DNA from: Treponema sp. UBA4692
GTDB taxonomy: Bacteria > Spirochaetota > Spirochaetia > Treponematales > Treponemataceae
Length of the DNA stretch: 64,000 nucleotides
Assembly (NCBI GenBank): GCA_002404895.1
Contig: DHKO01000008.1
Location: 24,174 to 88,173, forward strand
Reading direction: 5' to 3'
A program made the translations under genes and the position numbers. The notes beneath the pieces were generated by a model. That model worked only from the letters and a program-made list of their open reading frames with translations. It was not told the origin of the DNA and did not search any database. This document shows, piece after piece, positions 24,791 to 33,422 of this stretch. Within the stretch, counting starts at the first letter, position 1, and each line of letters opens with the position of its first letter.

Positions 24791-26497
24791 ATGCACGAAG
24801 ATTATGATTCATTTGAGCGGATGGCGACTGGAATTTCTGAAAGCGAGCGCCAAAATATTCTTGACCAGCTGAAAAATTCGTCTCAGAAGCACGAAGACGA
24901 GGAAATGTATCCGATTGAGGAAGACGAAAACATTGAATTCAGGCCTTTTCCAGAGCAAATCAAGCGCGAATCGCTTTTAATCAGGCTTTTTATCTGGCTA
25001 AAATCGCTGATTTCAAACACAACGCAGGAGACAATTTTCAACGACTATAAAATTTCGCTGATTTCAAAAAACATCGAGCGGAATTATCCCGGGCTGATTG
25101 ACACAAAACGCGGGCTGATTCTCGCGACTTTCTACAATAAACTTTCCGAGCTGAAATCGGCGGCGCAGTTTCTAAAGCCTTACATTTCTGAAATAGATGA
25201 CGACGAAGGCTCTTTTTACGTTCTTTTAGGCTCAATCGTGATGCCGGAAATAAATTCGGCGATGAATTCTGAAACCGACCCGTATTCAAATCCCGTAACA
25301 GGCTCGGCGCGCCCGGAGCTTAGAATCGAGCTTCTAAGAAAAATGGACGCGGTTTTTGACAGCGTTTCTTCGGAGCAAAAATCAAAAATGTATGAGGCGG
25401 CAAAGGCTACGGAATGGCTCAGGCAGTTCATAAAATTGCCTTTCACGCGTTTTCTCGCGTCTTTTTCGGAAGTGACGGACGACATTTATTCATGCCCTTA
25501 CGCGAATCTCGCAGGCGAGATTTCAGTTTTCGCGCGTTCTCTCTGCAACGGATTTTTGATAACGGACGAGCTTTTGCAGTCGCTTTTTTTGTTTTCAAAG
25601 CGGAACAAAAATTTGAAAGATGCGGACGACAACAGCGAGGCAGAGCAGTTTCTTGACAAGGCACACGCTTCTGCCGCGCTGATTCATATGTTTATGAGCT
25701 CAGTTCCGTTGAAATCTCTCGGCTGCATAATCTCGAACGACATTTACTGGCGGGCAGAGCCTTTTTCAGGCGGAGAAGACTGGTTCGTAAAATACAAGAA
25801 CGCATGGAAACGCATTTTCGAGCGAAAATGGAGCAACTGGATAAAGGACTGCAAGATTGAGTCTCTTAAAACAAATTTGAGGTCGAATTTCTCAATCGAT
25901 GAGTTTCCCCTTTTCCCAGCGCGGCCGTGGGCGGACATCTGGGGAGGAATGTACTTCAAGTACGAGCTTACAGCAGGATTTTTGTTCTGGTTCATCGTTA
26001 AAAAGTTCCCGGACTACGAGCTTGCCCTAAAAGCGGTTCTGGTCGAGGGCGATTTTGTGAACAAGGAGAACCAGATTGCGTTCACAGATGCTTTCAACAA
26101 TATAATCCAGCTTTCAATCTCGTTTCAGGGGCTTGAAAGGCGATGCTCGGCAAACGGAGAAATAGGAATGATGCTCAAAAAAATCGCGGACGAGCATCAC
26201 CGCACGCTGAAAGCGCAGACAAAAGTCGAGCAGCTGATTAGAAGTGTCGAGTCGGACTTTGAGACGATCCTGCACAGGTTCGGAGACGCAAGCCGAGCGC
26301 TCTCGCAGGTTCTGAGCGGAATTTTGGGAATTGTGAAAGACTCGCGGTTTGACTCGCTTTCAAATCTGAACACTCTGCAAAGCAAGGACAACGCCGCGTT
26401 TGTTGAAGACTTGAAAAAAGCGAGAATCGCGCTTGAATCGTCGCTGAACCTCATAAAAGAGCTTGAGACTCTCGACAACAAAAAAACGAAATTCTAG
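24791..26497 (+). CDS. Large cytoplasmic protein of unknown function, Treponema-type
   Basis: 568 residues with no signal peptide and no catalytic motif I can identify. It starts with an acidic region (DEEMYPIEEDENIEF), has a long helical middle (residues about 60-440) with aromatic-rich patches such as PARPWADIWGGMYFKYEL, and ends in a long helix-forming segment (RTLKAQTKVEQLIRSVESDF onward) likely to make a coiled coil. It resembles a group of uncharacterised proteins I associate with Treponema (possibly the family named DUF5312), but that assignment is from memory. Eight bases separate its stop from the next gene, so the two form an operon. Confidence 0.8.
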   Translation: MHEDYDSFERMATGISESERQNILDQLKNSSQKHEDEEMYPIEEDENIEFRPFPEQIKRESLLIRLFIWLKSLISNTTQETIFNDYKISLISKNIERNYPGLIDTKRGLILATFYNKLSELKSAAQFLKPYISEIDDDEGSFYVLLGSIVMPEINSAMNSETDPYSNPVTGSARPELRIELLRKMDAVFDSVSSEQKSKMYEAAKATEWLRQFIKLPFTRFLASFSEVTDDIYSCPYANLAGEISVFARSLCNGFLITDELLQSLFLFSKRNKNLKDADDNSEAEQFLDKAHASAALIHMFMSSVPLKSLGCIISNDIYWRAEPFSGGEDWFVKYKNAWKRIFERKWSNWIKDCKIESLKTNLRSNFSIDEFPLFPARPWADIWGGMYFKYELTAGFLFWFIVKKFPDYELALKAVLVEGDFVNKENQIAFTDAFNNIIQLSISFQGLERRCSANGEIGMMLKKIADEHHRTLKAQTKVEQLIRSVESDFETILHRFGDASRALSQVLSGILGIVKDSRFDSLSNLNTLQSKDNAAFVEDLKKARIALESSLNLIKELETLDNKKTKF

Positions 26498-26505
26498 GAA
26501 TTTTT

Positions 26506-27477
26506 ATGATAAATGAAATTTCACTTGCAGAAATTCTGGAATCGAAAAGTCTGGAAAAAAATAACCGAAATTTTGAGGAAAGCAAATCAGAAAATCAAAA
26601 ATACAGTTTTTCCGATTTTAAGGATTCTAAATCCGGACAAACTGAAAATCATATTCAGGAAAAATTTATTCTGCTTCCTTTTTATTTTGACGGGAAGCCT
26701 TTATCCGGCGAAAAATCTCCGCGCTGGGGAATGACGCTTCTTTCGGCAGGAACAATGAGATTCCGCTGGAGCGAAAAAAACGAAAACCGCGATAAAATTT
26801 TCGAAGAAATCTTGGAAAGCCAAAATTCACAAGGCAAAAAAATCGTTCCGATTGAGCTGATTCACTCAAAAATTGTCGTCGAGGCGAAAAATTATGGCGA
26901 CACACAAAATCTTCAGGCTGACGGAATCGTAACAAACAACAGAAACCTGATTCCGACCGTAACGGTTGCAGACTGCGTTCCGATTTTTCTTTACGACGCA
27001 AAAAACGGCGCATTCGGAGCTTTTCATTCGGGCTGGAAAGGAACAGGAATCGCAGGAAACGGAGTTAAAAAAATGGCTGAGCTTTACGGCTCAAAGCCTG
27101 AAAACATTTGCGCCGCAATCGGGCCGCATATTCAAGGCTGCTGCTACAGCATTGACGAAGAACGCGCAAAATATTTTATTGAAAATTTCGGAAAAGACTG
27201 CGTGTCTGAAAACACAAGCGAAAATCACGACAAAAAATTTTCTTACGCGCTTTCGCTCACTAAGGCGAATCTCTTTGTCCTTAAAAAAGCTGGAATTAAA
27301 GAAGAAAATATCGTTGCCGCAAAAGACTGCACCTGCTGCACAAAATTCGCAGACGGAAAAAACGTTTTCGGCTCTTTTAGACGGCAGGCCGCATCTTTGC
27401 CGACTAAAATTCTGAAAAATCTTAGTAAAGAAGAAATTAGCCGCAAGATGACAGTTCAAGCGGCTTTTATTATCTAA
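26506..27477 (+). CDS. Laccase-domain (YfiH/PgeF) family protein
   Basis: 323 residues of the family once called polyphenol oxidase or multicopper, now linked to purine-nucleoside phosphorylase activity and to peptidoglycan editing (PgeF). Visible metal-ligand segments are LIHSKIV, the conserved VADCVPIFLYD and FGAFHSGWKGTGIAGNGV, and GPHIQGCCYSIDEE. The final family motif CTCCTKFADGKNVFGSFRR (positions near 280) has the usual terminal RR. The first 70 residues are unusually long and polar compared with the family. It overlaps closely with the preceding unknown gene (8-nt gap). Confidence 0.88.
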   Translation: MINEISLAEILESKSLEKNNRNFEESKSENQKYSFSDFKDSKSGQTENHIQEKFILLPFYFDGKPLSGEKSPRWGMTLLSAGTMRFRWSEKNENRDKIFEEILESQNSQGKKIVPIELIHSKIVVEAKNYGDTQNLQADGIVTNNRNLIPTVTVADCVPIFLYDAKNGAFGAFHSGWKGTGIAGNGVKKMAELYGSKPENICAAIGPHIQGCCYSIDEERAKYFIENFGKDCVSENTSENHDKKFSYALSLTKANLFVLKKAGIKEENIVAAKDCTCCTKFADGKNVFGSFRRQAASLPTKILKNLSKEEISRKMTVQAAFII

Positions 27478-27509
27478 GCCGCAAATCAAAATATCAGCGG
27501 CTTAAATTT
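27475..27509. terminator. Bidirectional terminator
   Basis: TAAGCCGC (27475-27482) and GCGGCTTA (27497-27504) form a perfect 8-bp hairpin with a T-rich plus-strand tail, between convergent genes. Confidence 0.7.
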
Positions 27510-27520
27510 TTATTTGTTTT

Positions 27521-28675
27521 TCAGCTTGCAATCAGCTTGAACTCGTTGTATGCAAGAATGAACGGACCGACGCCCTTCGCATCATCTTTTACAATCGGCT
27601 CGTCAAGATAATACTCAAAGCTGCCATCACGGCGAAGGTTATTTTCAGGGCCGAGTCCCGCGACAAGGCAGATTCCGCCAAGCCCAAGCTTTCCGCCGTC
27701 AGTATTCAAATACTTATTGCAGATTCCTTTGAACGCTTTTACGCCCGCACCTTGCATTTCAGGAGCATCAAGAATCTGGGTTCTGAATCCTTTCAGAAGC
27801 GAGTAAGCAAAAATCGCAGTTCCAGAAGTCTCAAGATAGTTTTTCTTGCCGTTCTTGTCAGTCTCGTTCGGCTTGTCAGGAACCTGAAACCACATTCCGC
27901 TTTCGTCTTGATATTTGAGCATTGTGTTCTGCAAATCGACGAACATATTTTTAAGATGATTCCAGTTTTCGCTTCCGCGGTCTGGAGCGCAGTTCAAAGT
28001 ATCGAGCATTGCCATTGAGAACCAGCCAAGCGAGCGAAGCCAGAAGCCGCGGCTAAGTCCAGTCTCCTTGTCTGCCCAGAAAGCAGTTTTTGAGCTGTCG
28101 TAGGCGTGATAGTAAAGCCCTGTTTTTGAATCTTTCATCAGCTTTTCAACATTGAAGAACTGATTGTAAATGTCGTCCTTGTTTTTTCCGCCGTTGAAAG
28201 TCGCATCGTACTGCATATAAAAAGGCAAGCCCATGTAAAGTCCGTCAAGCCAAACCTGATTCGGATAAATCGCCTTATGCCAAAAGTTTCCTTCCTTTGT
28301 GCGCGGCTGCTCTTTTATCTGCTCATAGAATTTTTCAAGCGCGTTTCTATATTTTTGCTTTTTTGTGTATTCATAAAGCGGGAAAAAGTTTTTCGCTCCG
28401 TTGATTTCGTCCATATTCCAAGTTTCTTTTGAATATCCGTCAACTGAGCCGTCATCATGAACGCGGAAATCTTCATAATAATCAGCGAATTTAAGAAATT
28501 TTTCATTTTGGCTTGTCGCATACATCTCAAGAAGAGCCATAATCATCATTCCGTCAATGTAGTCCCAGCCAGATTTTACGCCAGCCCTCGCCTTTTCAAT
28601 ATTCCAAACAGGAATTTCCGCAGTTGATTTTGTCATCAAATCGTCAATATATTGGTCGATTATTTTCGTGTCCAC
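27521..28675 (-). CDS. GH105 unsaturated rhamnogalacturonyl hydrolase
   Basis: About 384 residues, GTG start at 28675 chosen because GAGG lies seven bases upstream; a GTG at 28681 is also possible. The (alpha/alpha)6-barrel pattern of GH88/GH105 is visible: WDYIDGMMIMALLEMY, the active-site PNQVWLDGLYMGLPFYMQYD with its catalytic Asp, and GFWLRSLGWFSMAMLDTL. There is no signal peptide, so it acts in the cytoplasm on unsaturated oligosaccharides released from pectin by lyases. No transport or lyase gene is next to it. The enzyme suggests a plant-polysaccharide diet. Confidence 0.9.
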   Translation of the reverse strand: MDTKIIDQYIDDLMTKSTAEIPVWNIEKARAGVKSGWDYIDGMMIMALLEMYATSQNEKFLKFADYYEDFRVHDDGSVDGYSKETWNMDEINGAKNFFPLYEYTKKQKYRNALEKFYEQIKEQPRTKEGNFWHKAIYPNQVWLDGLYMGLPFYMQYDATFNGGKNKDDIYNQFFNVEKLMKDSKTGLYYHAYDSSKTAFWADKETGLSRGFWLRSLGWFSMAMLDTLNCAPDRGSENWNHLKNMFVDLQNTMLKYQDESGMWFQVPDKPNETDKNGKKNYLETSGTAIFAYSLLKGFRTQILDAPEMQGAGVKAFKGICNKYLNTDGGKLGLGGICLVAGLGPENNLRRDGSFEYYLDEPIVKDDAKGVGPFILAYNEFKLIAS

Positions 28676-28776
28676 AAACACACCTCAAAAAAATTTTCTT
28701 ACTAGAAAACTTAAAAGTTTCTCAATATAATAAATGAAATTTTTTTTTTAGTGAATATATATTGAGGTAAAATAAA

Positions 28777-30603
28777 ATGGCAGATGTAAAAGCAGAATTC
28801 AAAAGACTTCTTGCAGACGCAGTGAATGAGATTATCGAAGAAAAAAAGATTGACGCGCCGAAAACTGAGGCGGAAAAAATTGTTGTGCAGGACTCGCCGA
28901 ACCCGGAAATGGGCGACATCGGCTCTCCAATGTTTATGTTCGCAAAATCGCTTCATCTTGCGCCGCAGGCAATCGCGCAGGAAGTCGCCTCAAAAGCGGC
29001 TGGAAAATCTTCAATCGGAGAAGTCCTCGCAGTCGGTCCGTATGTTAATCTTAAAATGGACAAAACTGGCGAAACTGCAAAAATCTTAAAAAATATTGAA
29101 GTTCAGGGCGAAAATTACGGAACGCTGAATGCGGACGGAAAAGCTCCGCTAGACGGCCACAAAATCATGATTGAATTTTCCGCGCCGAACACGAACAAGC
29201 CGCTTCATCTCGGACATTTGAGAAACGACGCGCTCGGAGAATCGGTCTCGAGAATCTTGAAAAAAGCTGGAGCGGAAGTCTTCAAGGTTGACTTGATTAA
29301 CAACCGCGGAATTCACATCTGCAAATCGATGCTCGCTTACAAACTTTTCCACGAGGCAAACGGCGACACTCCAGAAAAACTCGGAATGAAAGGCGACCAT
29401 TTCGTTGGACAATGCTACGTTGAATTTGACAAATATCTCAAAGGCGACGAGAAAAACGGCGTTCCAGCCCACCCGGAGGCAATGCAGCAGGCCGAGGAAA
29501 TGCTGATAAAATGGGAGCAGGGCGACGAGGAAACTCACAAGCTCTGGAAAATGATGAACGACTGGACGATTGACGGCTTAAAGGAAACTTACGCGCGCAC
29601 AGGAGTCGGATTCGACAAATATTATTACGAAAGCGAAACTTATCTAAAAGGAAAGGACGAAATCCAGAAAGGGCTGGAAAAAGGCGTTTTTTTCAAGGCA
29701 GATGACGGCTCTGTGCGTGTTGACGTTACAGAAGCGGTAGGAAAAGGAAAAGACGGCGAAGACCACGAGAAAGTTCTTCTAAGAAAAGACGGAACTTCGG
29801 TTTATATCACCCAGGACATCGGAACTGCGATTTACCGTCACAATGACTGGCCTTTCAACGAGCTGATTTACGTTGTCGCTTCCGAGCAGATTTTCCATTT
29901 CAAAGTTCTGTTCTACATCTTGAAAAAGCTCGGATTTGACTGGGCTAAAAAACTTTATCATCTCAGCTACGGTCTCGTGAATCTTCCGAACGGAAGAATG
30001 AAAAGCCGAGAGGGAACTGTCGTTGACGCGGACGATTTGATTGACTCTCTTCACGCCGACGCATTAAAGGCGATTCAGGAGCGCGGACGCGAGGAAGACG
30101 TAGGAAACGCGGACGATGTGGCGGAAAAAGTCGCGCTTTCAGCCCTTCACTATTATCTTCTGCAAGTTTCTCCTGTAAAGGATATGATTTTTAATCCTGC
30201 GGAAAGCCTTAGCTTCAACGGAAACACAGGTCCTTATCTTCAGTACATGGGAGCAAGAATCTCGTCAATTTTGAGAAAAGCGGAAGAAGAAGGAGCAAAA
30301 CCTTCAGCTCCGGAAGAAGCGGCAAAACTTTTGAAAGCCGCAGAAGAATGGGAACTTGTGAAATATCTCGGAGAATATCCTGCGACGGTTCAAAAATCGG
30401 CAGAAAACAAAGATCCGTCAGTAATGACTGGCTACATTTACGAGACCGCAAAGCTTTTCTCAAAGTTCTACCAGAACTGCCCGATTATGAGCGCGGATTC
30501 TGCCGAGCTTAAATCAGCGCGGCTTACGCTTGCAAAGGCGACTCTTAGAATCCTAAAAGAAGCGATGGGACTTGTCTTGGTTCCATTCCTCGACAGAATG
30601 TAA
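28777..30603 (+). CDS. argS: Arginyl-tRNA synthetase
   Basis: 608 residues, class I synthetase that charges tRNA-Arg. The HIGH motif appears as PLHLGHLRNDALG (near residue 140) and the KMSKS-like motif as NGRMKSREGTVVDADDL. The N-terminal additional domain and the C-terminal DALR anticodon-binding domain (LHYYLLQVSPVKDMIFNP, then FSKFYQNCPIM) are complete. GAGG lies before the ATG at normal spacing. Divergent from GH105 with an AT-rich 100-nt region between them. Confidence 0.96.
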   Translation: MADVKAEFKRLLADAVNEIIEEKKIDAPKTEAEKIVVQDSPNPEMGDIGSPMFMFAKSLHLAPQAIAQEVASKAAGKSSIGEVLAVGPYVNLKMDKTGETAKILKNIEVQGENYGTLNADGKAPLDGHKIMIEFSAPNTNKPLHLGHLRNDALGESVSRILKKAGAEVFKVDLINNRGIHICKSMLAYKLFHEANGDTPEKLGMKGDHFVGQCYVEFDKYLKGDEKNGVPAHPEAMQQAEEMLIKWEQGDEETHKLWKMMNDWTIDGLKETYARTGVGFDKYYYESETYLKGKDEIQKGLEKGVFFKADDGSVRVDVTEAVGKGKDGEDHEKVLLRKDGTSVYITQDIGTAIYRHNDWPFNELIYVVASEQIFHFKVLFYILKKLGFDWAKKLYHLSYGLVNLPNGRMKSREGTVVDADDLIDSLHADALKAIQERGREEDVGNADDVAEKVALSALHYYLLQVSPVKDMIFNPAESLSFNGNTGPYLQYMGARISSILRKAEEEGAKPSAPEEAAKLLKAAEEWELVKYLGEYPATVQKSAENKDPSVMTGYIYETAKLFSKFYQNCPIMSADSAELKSARLTLAKATLRILKEAMGLVLVPFLDRM

Positions 30604-30668
30604 AAATAAAAATTCCGCAGTATTTTCCGCTGCAGAAAGCGTTTTTCCATGCGGCGGAAAAATCACGA

Positions 30669-30706
30669 TTGCATGCGGATTTTCACCCCAGCATTTCTGC
30701 ATGCAA
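30669..30706 (+). promoter_or_regulatory. Inverted repeat in the leader of the diguanylate cyclase
   Basis: TTGCATGC (30669-30676) and GCATGCAA (30699-30706) form a hairpin with a 22-nt loop, ending 14 nt before the cyclase ATG. A second hairpin, TTTTCCGC with GCGGAAAA, lies just upstream (about 30622-30662). No Shine-Dalgarno is seen before the ATG. Either could be the end of the argS transcript or an operator or leader structure; neither role is shown. Confidence 0.4.
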
Positions 30707-30720
30707 AATCGGCGTGTTTT

Positions 30721-31779
30721 ATGGCGACATACAAAAGAAAATTCAAGGCGCGAAAAGTCCAAATCTTACAGGCAATTCTGATTTTATTTCTCGTGTTTTT
30801 TATAGTCTTGCAGTTTGCGAATGTAAAAGCGATGCAGGAATGTGCGAAAGTTATAAATTACGCCGGAATAATCAGGGGCGGAAGCCAGCAGCTTGTAAAA
30901 CTCGAGCTTGCCGACTACAAAAACGACCCTCTAATCACAAAAATCGACACAATATTTGAAAGCCTTGAAAACGGCGGCGGCGCATACAATCTGATGAAAG
31001 TAAAAGACCGGATTTTTCAGATAAATGTCCGAAACACGATTGAATACTGGAAAATCATTAAAAAGCAGATAAAAATTTTCCGCGGCACAGGAAAAGAAAG
31101 CACGATTCTGCTTCAAATGAGTGAAACTTTCTTTTCAATGACAGACAACATCGTTTTTGCGGCTCAGGGCGTTTTCGAAAAACTTTCCACGAAGCAAAAT
31201 ATCCTCGAGCTTATCCTTATTTTAATAATCGCGGCGAATCTCCTGATTCTTGGAAAACAGGCTCTCGACGGAATAGAATTCAGCAAGATGGCTTTCACAG
31301 ACAAGCACACAAAACTCCCGAACAAAAGCCGCTGCGAAGAATTCATTAACGACACGGCTCCGCTAGACAAAAACACAGGATTTATCATGCTTGACCTGAA
31401 TTATCTAAAAAAGGTGAACGACACGCTCGGACACGCGGCAGGCGACGCGATGATTCTAAATTTTGCAACAACGGTAAGAAAATCCGTTCCGCCGCAGCAC
31501 TTCGTCGGAAGATACGGCGGAGACGAGTTTATCTGCATTCTTAAAAATGTGCAGGCAAACGACATTCCAGACATAATTGGAAACCTCAATGCGGAAATGG
31601 AGCGGTTCAACAGCTTCTCAAACCAAATCGACATAAGTTTTTCTTACGGCTACGATTTTTCCAGAAACTACGAGGAATGTACAATGCGCACGCTTCTTGA
31701 GCAGGCCGACAGAAATATGTATGAAGTCAAAAAGAAAATGCACGCGATAAGAGACTCCTACAACCGGCTAGCGGATTGA
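30721..31779 (+). CDS. Membrane-bound diguanylate cyclase (GGDEF)
   Basis: 352 residues from ATG 30721 (a GTG/ATG farther upstream at 30649 would add 24 residues unlikely to be translated). Two membrane segments (about 14-36 and about 175-196) enclose a roughly 135-residue, mainly helical extracytoplasmic sensor without a family I recognise. The C-terminal GGDEF domain is complete: FTDKHTKLPNKSRCEEF, IMLDLNYLKKVNDTLGHAAG, GRYGGDEFICIL, and EQADRNMYEVKKK. The active-site GGDEF is intact, and the RxxD inhibitory site before it is absent. It should make c-di-GMP. Confidence 0.9.
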   Translation: MATYKRKFKARKVQILQAILILFLVFFIVLQFANVKAMQECAKVINYAGIIRGGSQQLVKLELADYKNDPLITKIDTIFESLENGGGAYNLMKVKDRIFQINVRNTIEYWKIIKKQIKIFRGTGKESTILLQMSETFFSMTDNIVFAAQGVFEKLSTKQNILELILILIIAANLLILGKQALDGIEFSKMAFTDKHTKLPNKSRCEEFINDTAPLDKNTGFIMLDLNYLKKVNDTLGHAAGDAMILNFATTVRKSVPPQHFVGRYGGDEFICILKNVQANDIPDIIGNLNAEMERFNSFSNQIDISFSYGYDFSRNYEECTMRTLLEQADRNMYEVKKKMHAIRDSYNRLAD

Positions 31780-31879
31780 GATTAAAAAACAAAAAAGCCA
31801 GAACAGAAGCGAAAACTTCCACTTGTCAGACCTTGAACTAACTTGAATCAAAAAATTCAAAAAAATTGCTCAAAAATTA

Positions 31880-32284
31880 TCAGTTTGAAGAGACTTTTGA
31901 ATAAACAATTTTTTTGCCGGCTGCTTTTATCTCTGTAACGAGCTTTCCGTTATCAAAAGAAACAACCAGAACTTCCTTGTAATTTTCCAAATCGGTTCCG
32001 TCAGTGTAAAGCCATTCGCCGTCAGAATTTTCAAATTCCTCAAAAAACAAGACAACGACATTTTTCTTTCTAAGAGTTTTTCCGCGAAATCCTTTCACAA
32101 GCCTTGAATTCTTGAATTCAAGACAAAAATCTCCGTAATCGTCAAATTCAAGGATTCTCTCTTCATCTTCCCATTTTCCATAAATTGAAGAAAAATTTCC
32201 GCAAGAAATCAAGAAAACAGGAAGAATCAGAAAAAATAAAAAGCGGCAAAATTTTCGGCAGCCGCAAAGCCGAATTTTATTCAT
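31880..32284 (-). CDS. Small lipoprotein with a lipocalin-like length and pattern, function unknown
   Basis: 134 residues. Signal with Cys-rich start (MNKIRLCGCRKF), hydrophobic FLFFLILPVFLISC and lipobox LISC at about residue 28. The mature domain (SSIYGKWEDEERILEFDDYG) follows the pattern of bacterial small beta-sheet lipoproteins of the kind often seen as 'GKWE...' (a lipocalin-like family), but no firm family assignment is made. It overlaps the PEGA gene by eight bases and shares its poly-G promoter. Confidence 0.75.
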   Translation of the reverse strand: MNKIRLCGCRKFCRFLFFLILPVFLISCGNFSSIYGKWEDEERILEFDDYGDFCLEFKNSRLVKGFRGKTLRKKNVVVLFFEEFENSDGEWLYTDGTDLENYKEVLVVSFDNGKLVTEIKAAGKKIVYSKVSSN

Positions 32285-32660
32285 TCACGCTGCCTTGAAC
32301 GCTGTTTGCGGAAGGCACGAGCATATAAGACTGATTTTTCTTCGGCCCATAAACCCAAAACAGAGACGGCCACCAAAGAAGAAGTCCGCTAACGAGATTC
32401 ACGCCTTTCAATTCCTTGTTCAAGTCCGTGTACAAATCTTTGTAGCCTTCCTTTTTTATCAAAATGTCAGGATTGTTCCAGATTGCGTTGCTGATTTTTT
32501 TCTGCACAGGAGTTGTTCCGATTTTTTCTCCGTCAACATAAACTTCCGCGCCGTCAACATCTGTCGAAAAATTAACCCTTGTCTGAGTAACGCAAGACGC
32601 GCAGAAAATCATCAACAGGATTCCAGCAATAAAGCCTGCTTCAATTTTTTTTAGCTTCAT
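32277..32660 (-). CDS. PEGA-domain lipoprotein
   Basis: 127 residues. The lipobox is CASC at about residue 23. A PEGA domain follows: RVNFSTDVDGAEVYVDGEKI, GTTPVQKKISNAIW, then LIKKEGYKDLYTDL. The last 45 residues include a hydrophobic Trp-rich segment (LVSGLLLWWPSLFWVYGP) that is common in a spirochaete/Bacteroidetes group of PEGA lipoproteins. PEGA domains are thought to be carbohydrate- or surface-binding. First gene of a two-gene operon with a poly-G promoter. Confidence 0.85.
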   Translation of the reverse strand: MKLKKIEAGFIAGILLMIFCASCVTQTRVNFSTDVDGAEVYVDGEKIGTTPVQKKISNAIWNNPDILIKKEGYKDLYTDLNKELKGVNLVSGLLLWWPSLFWVYGPKKNQSYMLVPSANSVQGSVNE

Positions 32661-32691
32661 TTTTTCCTCCTTTTTAAGCTAAAGCTAAAAA

Positions 32692-32718
32692 ATGCTACCC
32701 CCCCCCGAAAAAAGTCAA
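32692..32718 (-). promoter_or_regulatory. Promoter with poly-G spacer, second copy
   Basis: On the minus strand -35 TTGACT (32718-32713), then TTTTTC, nine G (32706-32698), and -10-like TAGCAT (32697-32692); spacer 15 nt, identical to the copy at 715-689. The nearby sequence AAAGGAGGAAAAA before the PEGA ATG is its ribosome binding site. Two copies with the same G count and spacing argue for a shared regulatory design. Confidence 0.65.
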
Positions 32719-32825
32719 GTAGTCAAGAGAAAAAACGATAATTTTTTACTGCGGATTCCTAATTATCCGCAGTTGCTACGGAATAAAGTTCGTGCTAAAT
32801 TTATGGAAAAATTTTGGAGACAAAA

Positions 32826-33386
32826 ATGAAATATCTTGTGATTTCTGACATTCACGGAAGTGCGCTAAGTCTTGAAACCGCGCTAAAAAATTTTGAAAAG
32901 GAATGTGATTTAATCATTCTTTGCGGCGACTATCTGAACCACGGGCCTAGAAATCCGCTTCCAGACGGCTGGGACACAAAAAAAACAGCCGCGCTTTTAA
33001 ACGAGCAAAAACAAAAAATCATATGCGTGCGCGGAAACTGCGACTCAGAAGTTGACCAGATGATGCTCAGTTTTCCATGCCTAAACGCTTACACTTCAAT
33101 TTTCACAGACAACGGGCGGCGCATTTTCGTCCATCACGGGCATTTGTACACGCACGACGAGCTTTCAAAGCTTCTTCCTCCAAAAACTCTCGTGGTTTCC
33201 GGACACACGCACGTCACTTTAATGGAAGAAGACGGCGGACTTTTCTATTTCAATCCAGGCTCAATCTCGCTTCCAAAATGCGATGACGGAAAAACCTGCG
33301 GAATCGTTGAAACTAAAGCAGACGGAAAAATCTCCGTGCAGCTTTATTCAATCGACGGGAAAAAAATCCGGGAAGAATCATTCTAA
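32826..33386 (+). CDS. yfcE: YfcE/MJ0936-type metallophosphoesterase
   Basis: 186 residues from ATG 32826 with GGAG immediately upstream; the TTG four codons earlier would be within the ribosome-binding site. The calcineurin-like dinuclear metal motifs are all present: VISDIHGS, LCGDYLNHGPRN, VRGNCDSEVD, FVHHGH and SGHTHV. Family members hydrolyse small phosphodiesters and their natural substrate is generally unknown. It is transcribed divergently from the poly-G promoter, with only about 110 nt between. Confidence 0.92.
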   Translation: MKYLVISDIHGSALSLETALKNFEKECDLIILCGDYLNHGPRNPLPDGWDTKKTAALLNEQKQKIICVRGNCDSEVDQMMLSFPCLNAYTSIFTDNGRRIFVHHGHLYTHDELSKLLPPKTLVVSGHTHVTLMEEDGGLFYFNPGSISLPKCDDGKTCGIVETKADGKISVQLYSIDGKKIREESF

Positions 33387-33422
33387 AACTTCTCCCGGAC
33401 TTCATTTTTCTTAATAAAAAAA

